Shown here one piece after another: positions 11,354 through 20,281 of a stretch of DNA of 64,000 bases (the first letter of the stretch is position 1; the number at the start of each line of letters is the position of its first letter). The position numbers and the translations under genes were made by a program. The notes under the pieces are model-generated. The model was not told where the DNA came from. It saw only the letters and a list, made by a program, of their open reading frames with translations, and searched no databases. The DNA is from Paraphysoderma sedebokerense (taxonomy: Eukaryota; Blastocladiomycota; Physodermatomycetes; Physodermatales; Physodermataceae): the NCBI GenBank assembly GCA_025602915.1, contig JAHLJZ010000003.1, positions 62,001 to 126,000 of the forward strand. The letters are read 5' to 3'.

Positions 11354-12265
11354 ATGTCTTTCAAGCCTCAAGTTATTCCACAATTCTTTGACCACATCAA
11401 TGAATCGCTATCCTTGCAGTCAGAACTCTACCAGACTCAGCTACTTCATTCAACCCCTTCGAATGGCTTCCGGCAGCGGAATCCCCTGACATGTTTGGAA
11501 TCTAACGAGTTTCACCCTCAACATGAACCAAGGGTTGTGGAGAAGGACATGGAAATTATGTTGAAGGAGGCAGCGAGACACCATGAATTGTACAAACACA
11601 GAAGCGTTGATGAATTCAATATTCAAGAGTACAATTCAGAACATAAAAATTGGGCATCATCTTTTCAATCTTTTGATTCAAATTCGAGTAGCTTGTCTGA
11701 TGGAGAATTCAGGTTAATGGAGTTGGAGTATTGTGGTGATCGAGATGGGATGGAGATATTCAATGAGACTTGGTCTTCTTCTTCTTCCTCCTCGTCTTCT
11801 TCATTCTCTTTATCAAAAGCTTCAAATGATCCCCATCATCCTTCATCCGCATCTATCCATCCTTCTCAAGTATCCCATCACCGGCACCGATATTCATCAC
11901 CCGATCCATCGCCGCCGCCCGAAATTTCGGAACCGAAACCTATTTTTATATCATCTGGTCGAATGACAATTGAAGAAGCAGCCGACGAATACTTGTCTTC
12001 AGCCTCCGATCCTTTGCTTACATATACCCAAACGAACCTGAATGACTCGTACAATCAGACAGAGAATGGGGAAGGTTTATTGAACCGTTCTTCTACGTCA
12101 TTTAATCATGCCTTTCCGATCAACGCTTGGAATTGGGAAACGATATGGAAACAGCCCGAAGCTTCTTTGGATGATGACCAAATTCAACAACTCTTGGAAC
12201 GTGGCAAAAGCAGAATACGAATGTTGTTGCACCACTTAGTGACGCCAACAAATCCTCCTTCTTGA
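11354..12265 (+). CDS. Ser/His-rich protein with a WxxxF motif, possibly peroxin-like
   Basis: Single-exon frame of 303 codons from the first ATG (MSFKPQVIPQFFDHIN). I do not recognise an orthologue. Visible features are: a helical acidic region around residue 65 (EKDMEIMLKEAARHHELYKH); the pentapeptide WASSF near residue 100; a polyserine run near 145; a His/Pro/Ser-rich middle; MTIEEAADEYLSS near 205; and a C-terminal helix DDDQIQQLLERGKSRIRMLL. A WxxxF/Y motif in a mostly disordered protein is how Pex14-binding receptors and co-receptors (PEX5, PEX20 class) look, and a C-terminal structured part would fit a PEX7 co-receptor. This is an inference from one motif. The unbroken frame of this length in such an intron-rich window is unusual but supports real coding. 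Confidence 0.6.
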   Translation: MSFKPQVIPQFFDHINESLSLQSELYQTQLLHSTPSNGFRQRNPLTCLESNEFHPQHEPRVVEKDMEIMLKEAARHHELYKHRSVDEFNIQEYNSEHKNWASSFQSFDSNSSSLSDGEFRLMELEYCGDRDGMEIFNETWSSSSSSSSSSFSLSKASNDPHHPSSASIHPSQVSHHRHRYSSPDPSPPPEISEPKPIFISSGRMTIEEAADEYLSSASDPLLTYTQTNLNDSYNQTENGEGLLNRSSTSFNHAFPINAWNWETIWKQPEASLDDDQIQQLLERGKSRIRMLLHHLVTPTNPPS

Positions 12266-12662
12266 GTAAAATAGTTTGATTTTAAGTCAACCAATGCGCA
12301 AATTAATTTATGAATTCAAAAACCAGCAAGGAGGATCACAGCAGGTGAACCTATCAGAGAATCATTTTTCTACGTAGGAAAAAGCCAATTCTGTATAACA
12401 GGTCTGTTAAAATGTACCATAACTGTAAACATTAATTGCTGATATTTAAAATATGTATTATAATCATATGAGTTCAGATGGCAACAGAATTTGATCTGAC
12501 AGTTTCGCTGCCAAAGCCAGCCCGCGAATCCTTTTCTGACTGTATTACCTCGATAAAAATGATGTACATTTCGCTATTTGTAGACTACACAGAATTTCCA
12601 CTACAGAAAGAACCTCTTTTTCAACTGTTTTCAATTATCACTTTCTCAGTGCAGGGTGCTCA
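12266..12662. other. intergenic between convergent genes
   Basis: Shared 3' region of the Ser/His-rich gene and cysteine dioxygenase. A 62-codon frame at 12478-12666 lacks motifs and is not called. Confidence 0.4.
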
Positions 12663-13782
12663 TTAATAGAAAGCCACGTCAGCAGAAGACGGCGACGGGG
12701 TCGGCAGGGAACTTGCCGGTTTAATCTTCTCGTTCGAACTGCAGTCAACATGGCATAACTTTTGACCATTCTTCGAATAGAACACGCAACATGAAGTGGG
12801 TCTGGCGATACCAGTTTTTTCACAAAATGTCTTACACATTTTGATTGGCGGAGTGTAAAGGTGGAGTGAGATAGCGGGTTTGGATGACGGATTGGAAACT
12901 CTGTGAATGCCAATTTTATCTGCGTTGGGAAAGACACAATGTTAGTAAATAAAATTTCAATTGGATTTTCCCAGAAAAAATTAACAAATCCAACAGAGAT
13001 AATGAAATACCATGAATATAAGCAACTTGATCTTTTTGCAGGACAGTTGTCTGGGTAACTTTCATTCCGACCGGGTCCATCACCTCATCAGTTTCTTTGA
13101 GGGATGCCGGACCATTAGGCCAATCATATCTTGTTTCAACTAACTCTCCATCCAGCATCTTCATACAACAGTGAGATTTTGCGTGGTCATGAATAGGACT
13201 GCAAAGTACGTCGAAACGACATAAGATTCAGAGTTGTTAGGGAAGAATCTTTATGGCCACAAGGCATAGGATATCGAATATAAAATAGGTTACCTGCTTT
13301 GATTAGAATTCCAACATAAGATCAATAAATTAAATTTGCCATTGCCGTCATCAACCAGGTTCCTATGTTGATTAGAACAAGTTGACAATTTAGGATGTCA
13401 GTGATTTGACGTAGTCAGTTTAGTTACACCGGCAATCCGTGGCCAATGTCAATATGTCACTCATCATACAGTAAGGGTAAATACATCAATGAAGATCAAA
13501 AACTGACAAAATCCCTGAATAATCCACCGTCGTCTGCGGTTTAGAACTACAGGTATGCATAATCATGGATACAAACCTCGTGTATCGACAAGAATCAAAT
13601 AATGCATATTTTTCCCAATCTTGAATGTTTGATGAATATTTCTCCATCAAATTTATCACCCTGTTGACATCCACCTCCTTGGAGTCAAGACCATTCACCC
13701 CTAATTCTTTATGTAGAAAAAGACACAGTTCATCCAAACAGGAGGGAGTAGGGATATCATCGTAACTTGAGGAGTCAGTCAT
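12663..13782 (-). CDS. CDO1: cysteine dioxygenase type I
   Basis: Non-heme iron cupin enzyme that oxidises L-cysteine to cysteine sulfinate in the cytosol, the entry to taurine and sulfate. Four exons: 13782-13577, 13362-13294, 13198-13011 and 12919-12663. The start is MTDSSSYDDIPTPSCL. Motifs in order: [21 protein letters not shown]; iron ligands in SSPIHDHAKSHC, where the second Cys-type position matches the cross-link Cys93 of rat CDO; YIHDKIGIHRV with the third iron His; and LHLYTPPIKMC with Tyr157 of the Cys-Tyr cofactor. All catalytic residues are present. The C-terminal tail of about 50 residues beyond the usual end is Cys- and Ser-rich. An upstream in-frame ATG at 13956 would add 58 residues and is possible as a presequence. 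Confidence 0.94.
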
Positions 13783-14256
13783 TGTCGGTCGCTTAATTAC
13801 AGTAGCAACAAATTTTGCGGTCAGTTTACAAATGGTTGCATCCGAATTCGGAGTCTTGCGGAGAGGATGCAAAAGTCCGTAAGTGGTCATCCGTGCGCCC
13901 CGTGACACGTTCTGAAACAAGCCGGAATCACTGGAATTGCCATTCATGTCGCTCAAGGCCCAAGAATAAATTGACTCGCAGAGAAAGGCTCTTTATCCCA
14001 GAAACACCTGATGCAGGTTCGTGACTGTGAGTCAACAATTAATTGCATTTTGAATTGAGCAGTTTGACCGCTCAACTTGCCGAACAATCTGGATCATTCA
14101 TTCTTATTTATGAGGAATCATGGAAACTTATACGTTATAGATCTGACACTGAAGAAAAATGCTTTCACTGTAGGTCAAGGTACGTAGCACTTGCGAATTA
14201 AAAACTCGAAGTATCAGAATTGTTTATAATATTATCGGGAAACATAAATTTATTAT
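13783..14256. other. intergenic, CDO1 promoter side
   Basis: Upstream of cysteine dioxygenase and downstream of the FAD oxidoreductase, both on the minus strand. The first part (13783-13956) is an open in-frame extension of CDO1. The remainder shows nothing recognisable. Confidence 0.4.
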
Positions 14257-16118
14257 CTACAATTTACCGAATTTAAAGCATCCAAAAAGTCTTCCTCTCC
14301 AACCTACCCTCTTCTCCGTCCTTTTTCCACTGCCGTCGTCCTGTTTGCATATAGTGCCATTGAATTCGTTATTCTCTGCTTGACATTTGGAAAGTCTTTT
14401 TAAGGTCGTGCCTAAGTTCAAATGATCACCGCATTGTTCAACAACTGTCGGAGGTACGGTGAATATATCCTTGACAGCAGGATGCAATTTATCTGTTCGA
14501 TTCAGGTGCAAGTAAACCAGGTTTTTGGCGGCAAGGAAGGCCCTTGGCATGCCTATGAGTTCGGATTAGACACTTCCGAGTCAATTAAGCGATCACTGAA
14601 ACGTTGAAACCCTTACCATGGCCAGTATATCCAACAGCGACGTATTGACCAGAGGGAGATCCAGCCTTATTGTTAAGGCGGCCGACGTATGGTAGTCTTC
14701 TGTCAGCAAAACCCATAATACCAGTCCATTCGGTCAGTGATCGAGTACCGGTTTCGGAATCTGATCCAGCAATTTCGCGTAATAATCTTTGCAATCCAAG
14801 CGATACTTTTGGATTCACTATGGAATCGTCAAACACACCTATCTCCATATCAGGTCGAGCAAATTCCCTTCCTCCGCCTAATATTATAGTTCTGTCATAT
14901 CGTTGATGCCAATACTCCATATCATCATTTGCTGAAATACTGTAAGGCCATAAAAATTTCTCTGTCGATGAGGCCATCATTTGCCCCCGTACTGGTATGA
15001 TATGATTCTGTAAGGCAGGTATTAGGTGTGATGCATATGCATTGGTGGCATGAAAAATAGTCGAAGTGCGAACTTGTCCTCGGTTTGTATGGACAACGTA
15101 TTTGTGTGAAGCCATCGGAGATTCGTCAAGCAAGATTTTCTCTACAATGGTTTGCGTTTGTACATTTACATTTGTCCGCCTGATGCTACGCTCGAGAAGT
15201 TTAATAACAAATTTAAATGGCCAAAATTGAAAGCCATATGAAGAGTACGCCGCCCCGCAGAATTTGTCTGTTCCAAGTTTCTGTGTGCAGTGTGGTCAAT
15301 ACAGATATTATAATTTAAAATAAGACGTCACGTCATTGACTTACCTCCTTTGTTTTCTCACTGTCCCAGATTTCTATTATCTCTTTTTCCAAATCGTTCG
15401 TGAGAACTCTTTCATATTCTTCCACATCTTTCAATAATTTTTGAAATTCTTCATCAGTTTCGCAGGGGACGACAAAACCTGTTGCCGGGGCAGTTCTTGT
15501 TCAATATTCCGCTAATGTGGTTGAGGGAATGGTGCTCAAATCATCCTCATACCTCCTTGCCTCACTCCAACTTCGTCTTCGGAGTTTAAAAATTTAATGG
15601 TGTCTAAAATTTCAGTCACGCATTTGGTTTCAAAGCTTACCAGCGAACGAGCTTTGGAGTCACCTAGACTCTTCGCGACTTTGAAAAACCCATGGAAGGA
15701 ATGAGGGATGGCATGGCCACCATTCCTACCCTATAAATCATAAATAAGAATATGAGAAATTTTGCTTTGTAACTTTTGTCATTTTAACTTTAACATCTGG
15801 AACACCCACCGTTGCGCCTGAGCAAATTCCGCGGGCCTAAAAATGGAACATTGAGCCAACGACATCATTACATTGTAGGGTGTGCTCTATACTTACTTCC
15901 AACAAAAGTACAGTTGTTCCAGGGATCATCTGTGATAAATGGTATAAGAGACTGACTCCAGTCATTCCTCCCCCTATGATAACTACGGGCGACTCTGTGG
16001 GCAAATCTGGCGTGCTTCGATATTTCTCATACTGCGTGTTGTCCGCAATCCAATATGAACGAGTCGGATTTTGAACCGGGATTAGTGGGACGGGCTTCTC
16101 TATAGTGCGAGGTTTCAT
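14257..16118 (-). CDS. FAD-dependent oxidoreductase, DAO (glycine/D-amino-acid oxidase-like) family
   Basis: Oxidase or dehydrogenase of an amine or amino acid, with FAD. Six exons. Residues 1-43 precede the dinucleotide-binding VVIIGGGMTGVSLLYHL. The second FAD-contact ARGICSGATGRNGG is split by an intron. Then come GGFVVPCETDEEF, CGAAYSSYGFQFWPF, HATNAYASHL, and the C-terminal FAD motif TGIMGFADRRLPYVG followed by YVAVGYTGHGMPRAFLAAK. The last joint (intron 14553-14616) is confirmed by the in-frame GHG/MPRAF junction. The family usually ends shortly after that motif; here about 75 residues follow, ending in a Lys/Arg-rich GRLFGCFKFGKL. The nearest well-known relatives are fungal proteins of the gamma-glutamylputrescine oxidase (PuuB) type. 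The substrate is unknown. Confidence 0.88.
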
Positions 16119-16251
16119 TGATAGGAGTAATGTCTGGTAAAAGAAAGGGAGTTGGCCTGGTCGTCAAGTGAGAACGGCGTCGTTGAGGGATGGCGGGCTG
16201 ATCCATTTGCGCTGGGCTTCCCTCATTCTTCCCGTTACATCTTACTATCTC

Positions 16252-16872
16252 ATGGAATCCAAGGAAAAAAAGAAGGAAAAGGGCAAGATCAATGTGAAAG
16301 AGTATTTATCAAAGAATAAGGGAATCTTTACCAGAGAATGTCAGTCATCTTGTAATCCTTTCTGTCATCGTTCCTTCATCTCTTGAATATTTAAACTAAT
16401 CTACCTCCATCATCTTTTCCGCTTCACAACTCAAATTTGGGCTACATGATATGCTTCGATTATCTGTTTACAGTGAAGAAAATGATGTATGGTTTTGGAG
16501 ATGTTATCAATCCCGATGCCGACTCTGTAGAATGCATGGAAGATTTGTTGATGGAATTTATAACTGAAATGGTATTGAAATGCACTCTTTTCATTACTTG
16601 ATGGAAGACTAAATTATTTTGATAACCGTTATTCTTATATATTTTTTTGGTTGCCTCGATCACTCTTACTTTCCTATACGAAGTGCCTCGAAGCATCGAA
16701 AGTCTCCGCTCCTAGAGTACGGGTCAAAACTGAAGATTTTCTATTTGTGCTACGGCATGATGAAAAGAAATTGGCCAGAGCAGAAGAACTGTTGATCATG
16801 GCTAAAGACATTGCCAGAGCCAGAAAACTTATTGCGGAGGGGACTGAAGTCGCCTACACAGCAAAGGAATAA
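16252..16872 (+). CDS. TAF13: transcription initiation factor TFIID subunit 13 (TAF13)
   Basis: Histone-fold subunit of TFIID that pairs with TAF11. Three exons: 16252-16339, 16474-16571, 16684-16872, giving about 124 residues. The Lys/Glu-rich N-terminus MESKEKKKEKGK leads to NKGIFTRELKKMMYGFGD, NPDADSVECMEDLLMEFITEM, then RVRVKTEDFLFVLRHDEKKLARAEELL. These match TAF13 histone-fold helices, including the YGFGD and ED.LF..R.D.KK.AR signatures. Length is near the usual 120-130. The second intron ends in AAG; the joint ITEM/CLEASK keeps the frame. The gene is divergent from the FAD oxidoreductase, 133 bases apart. Confidence 0.95.
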
Positions 16873-17155
16873 TTTCTTATAGAAGGCCCGATTTATGCCA
16901 ATGGATGGCTTAACGACAACCTGTATCATTTTTTGTAAATATAGTTGAATCAAAATCCTTAATCGAGCGATATTTGCATTCAAGTATTTAAATAATGACT
17001 TTTTATTTAGTTGCAAGCTGAGCACGTCACGGAAACAAGTCAGTTAGTTCGAGTGAGTGATGCAAATTAAATGGATAATTGAATGACCCACACACCAGAT
17101 AACCCGACTAAACCAGTCATTATTCGAAAACGTTATCTACACAAATTTCACCTAT

Positions 17156-17641
17156 TCATACATCGTAGCCGATCAAGGACCTTCTTCCAACAATTTCACC
17201 GACAGTGAAAAATCCAGCAACTTCAACTGCCAACGCAGCACCTTTGGCGACATCATCCTTGTTCCAATTCTTGAACTCTCTTTTCTGAACTGACTTCACC
17301 AAAGATTCTCCAACCTTTCTAGCTTCCTGAATTTGCCCAGAGGTAGGGGGATGAAGCTGTTCTCGAACGTAAACTTCCTTGGCGATTTCACGGATAACAC
17401 GAAGTCGATGTAGCCATGGTTCTATAGTCCGAAACCGAGAAACACAGTTGATGTGATCAGTACAGGGTGCATCGTTTGAATAAATGAAAATTGCGTGAAA
17501 TCAAGCTGCTTGTTTACCTAAAGTTTTACTGGCTTTGCCGGCAGCAGCGTTGAGGCTTTCCTGAGACGCAGCAGTAGAGGCTTTGCGTAAGCCTGCATTG
17601 GCATATGTCCTCAAGGCTACAAGGGTTTTAGGGGAAAGCAT
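17156..17641 (-). CDS. ATP20: mitochondrial ATP synthase subunit g
   Basis: Small membrane subunit of the F1Fo ATP synthase that helps dimerise the complex and shape cristae. Two exons (17641-17518 and 17421-17156, intron 17422-17517), about 129 residues. The N-terminus MLSPKTLVALRTYANAGLRKAST looks like a presequence. The core carries VYVREQLHPPTSGQIQEARK, very typical of fungal subunit g, and the membrane helix VAKGAALAVEVAGFFTVGEIVG, which contains small-residue spacing of the GxxxG type used for dimerisation. It ends RRSLIGYDV. The call is firm. Confidence 0.95.
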
Positions 17642-17862
17642 ATTGTTCTGTTGTCTTCAATCGAACTCAAACTCCAGTCTCGAGGAAGGCACGGATTCAA
17701 CTGACAAATTGTCATAGAAACAGTCACGTGAAAGTGGGGGAGGATCATCGCAAATCTGAGTTCATAATTACATTACATAGATATTTAATAAAGCTATTAC
17801 TAACATGTCATCGATCCTATATTACATATTGGGTTGAATTTCGTAGAACTTAATTACTTAGT

Positions 17863-19760
17863 TCAGTATATAAATTTACTTCTGCGCCTTACTGACATAT
17901 TGGATGCGAAATCCTTCCATTCTACTAACAACGATTTTCGCGCGCCGAAGATGACGAAGAGCCAGAATCCAGCGAGAGCGATCAGTATGTCGGCTATAAA
18001 GACAGAGTTAGCAATATGTAATTGGCGAACACAAAAGAGAGATACTAACTCAACACCATAAGTGGAAATGACGGCAACTCCGATGCGATCAAATCAGCAC
18101 AGGCATTCTGACCTCGTCCGTCCAAAATGCATTTAAGCCAATCACGAACAACTGTACTGGTTTTTAAATTGGCAAGTTTTTTCAATTCAATGAAATAGAA
18201 TAGCCAAAAGAAGATGAAGGTTGTCATGAACACGAAGGCAAGAAGAAGTGGTCTCCATTGGATCATGAAGGCTTTTGTAGCATTACGCCGTCGATTGGCG
18301 GACGACACGGTAGATATCGATTGATTTGAATCACTTGATATATCATCTGCGAAGTATGTAACCTGCGGAATCGGGCATTTAGTGTATACTAATAGCACAA
18401 GCAGACTAGAGAGGAATTGCATACCCGAAATATGTGGAAGAAAGTCCAAGTGTGAATTGTAAACGCAGGAAATATAATTACGCTGAGAGGATAAAAGAAG
18501 AACTTGTTGGCACCGTCCTGACTTATCAAGCAAGTGGCACCGAATTCGTATTGGATTTCCTTGGTGAAGTACGACGCCAATGTAAATCCAAGCGGTGCCG
18601 CCCAGCATAACAAATGAGCAATATGAAAATGCCGCTCAATAAAGTTTGACTTCCACACAGCATTGAGGTGTAGGTTCAGAATAAGGAGAGCACACCAAAA
18701 GCAGACAAGGTGTGAAAAGAGCATCAAGAATGTGCCTACAGAAAGGGACATCAAAACCAATGATACGCTGAGCCTTCCTGAGAATTTCAAATCTCACCTT
18801 GTATTTGGCATAGATTACTATTGTCCATGGTCGCTTGAGTAATTTGATCCGCACATTGAACCTGTCTAAATCAAACTATTAATTCGTCAGCTAATATTAT
18901 GCCGAAAAACCAAATATGTTACCTGGGATCCGGAAAACTGAATCCAATGCAAGCCATCCACAACGTCAATGCAAGACTGAAGAATAGAATAATGATGGCA
19001 GGATGGTTGCGTTTGCCAGGAAGCACAATGTAGCTGATACTAACAAATGCTGCCAAGGCAGCTGAAACTATTCTAACAAAAACTGTCACTCGGTTTAAAT
19101 TGTCAAGTCGATTCGTGGGGTATAATTGAGATACAAGGGGGCAACGCAGACAGCAGCGACCGACACAGGTCACCAAGTTTTTCCCTTCCACATCTGGCAT
19201 TTCAATCAGGGGTTCTGGACACGGCGTCGATTCTACCAGTGTACCGAGTGGAGCTGAAAATGACATGCAGCTTCCCGGAGGCCCGATGATATTAGCAAAC
19301 TTGGTGGAAGTACAGTCCGGCAGAACGGTTGTGTTTCCACCAATAACCCCTCTGCAACTCGAGGTAACGTCAGAGCAGACAGAGGAGCAAGGTCGCTTAG
19401 CTTTTTTCGAGATTGGCAATAATCGCTTTAGTTATCTTATCTACCACTGATTATCATGAGGAAACGCACCAGAAGTATTGTTGACGACAGCATCACAAGT
19501 ACTGCACGTCCAACGAGAAAACGCATCTGCACATTTCGGATGCAAAATCTTCAAATTCGATAAATAGCGGTCATAAAGTTGAAGCTGTGGTGTACATTGG
19601 GGTTGGTTATAAGGTGCACAAGCTAGGAGTAAAAGGAAATAAGCACATTGGCAGCCTATTACGAAGGTATAAGAAGAAATTTTTACTGACTTGAAGAGGC
19701 CACATAATTAGCGTTCAATAAAAAGGCCAGGCCTATTAAAATACAGTAGGATAACAACAT
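17863..19760 (-). CDS. Frizzled/Smoothened-like seven-transmembrane receptor
   Basis: Plasma-membrane receptor of the Frizzled class. Exon 1 encodes the signal peptide MLLSYCILIGLAFLLNANYVASS. The extracellular part of about 200 residues has roughly 20 cysteines: CAPYNQPQC, HPKCADAFSRWTCSTCDAV, RPCSSVCSDVTSSC, CVGRCCLRCPL. Several match the spacing of the Frizzled Cys-rich domain (C...FA.W..C). Seven hydrophobic segments follow, including VRIVSAALAAFVSISYIVL, GTFLMLFSHLVCFWCALLI, AHLLCWAAPLGFTLASYF, FYPLSVIIFPAFTIHTW, LLLAFVFMTTFIFFWLFYF and DILIALAGFWLFVIFG. The C-terminal tail is short (ARKSLLVEWKDFA...RRRSKFIY) and lacks the animal KTxxxW Dishevelled motif. Receptors of this kind are known from Dictyostelium and some early-diverging fungi. 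The ligand is unknown. The short linking exons are placed by frame. Confidence 0.82.
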
Positions 19761-20281
19761 ATTCGCTTAGTCGATAGAAAAACAGAAAAATAATTCCCTA
19801 CATGCGCAGAAGAGAAGGTCGTTTATATAACCTTCGCGCTCAAATCAGCAGGTCGAAGCGGGGTGGAGGCGACTGACCCGGCGAAACGGGCAGCTTGTGT
19901 TACACTCAATTATTATCGCTTTTAACATGCGGAGACGCACAATCATTTGCTCAGAGTTGTGCCTGGGAATCAATCAATTTGCCCGTCCAAATTAAATCGG
20001 CTGAATAACAAAAGTTTGCGTCCTTTGGCTACAAGTTAGAGCTCTAGGCGACTCTCGATAAATGTAGGGATTTTGATCCGAAACTTGAATGGAATAGATG
20101 TTGGCGTTTAATTGTACGGGTTATATGGAGAATTGTTTGCACCGAATGATGTTTCCTTCTGATTTAGTTAAAGTGAATAGCCGATCTGGTATTCAGGTGC
20201 GGAACCTGGCGGACAACCGCAAGACTCGAACGACCTCTTAAACTGATGAGCCTAAGCAACCCCAACTAAGCAATACAGTTG
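19761..20281. other. divergent intergenic region
   Basis: Between the Frizzled-like receptor (minus) and the AAA ATPase (plus). Contains a short GC-rich patch near 19855-19890 in otherwise AT-rich DNA. The stretch 20180-20280 looks faintly tRNA-like on the minus strand but does not fold as one. No coding frame. Confidence 0.4.
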
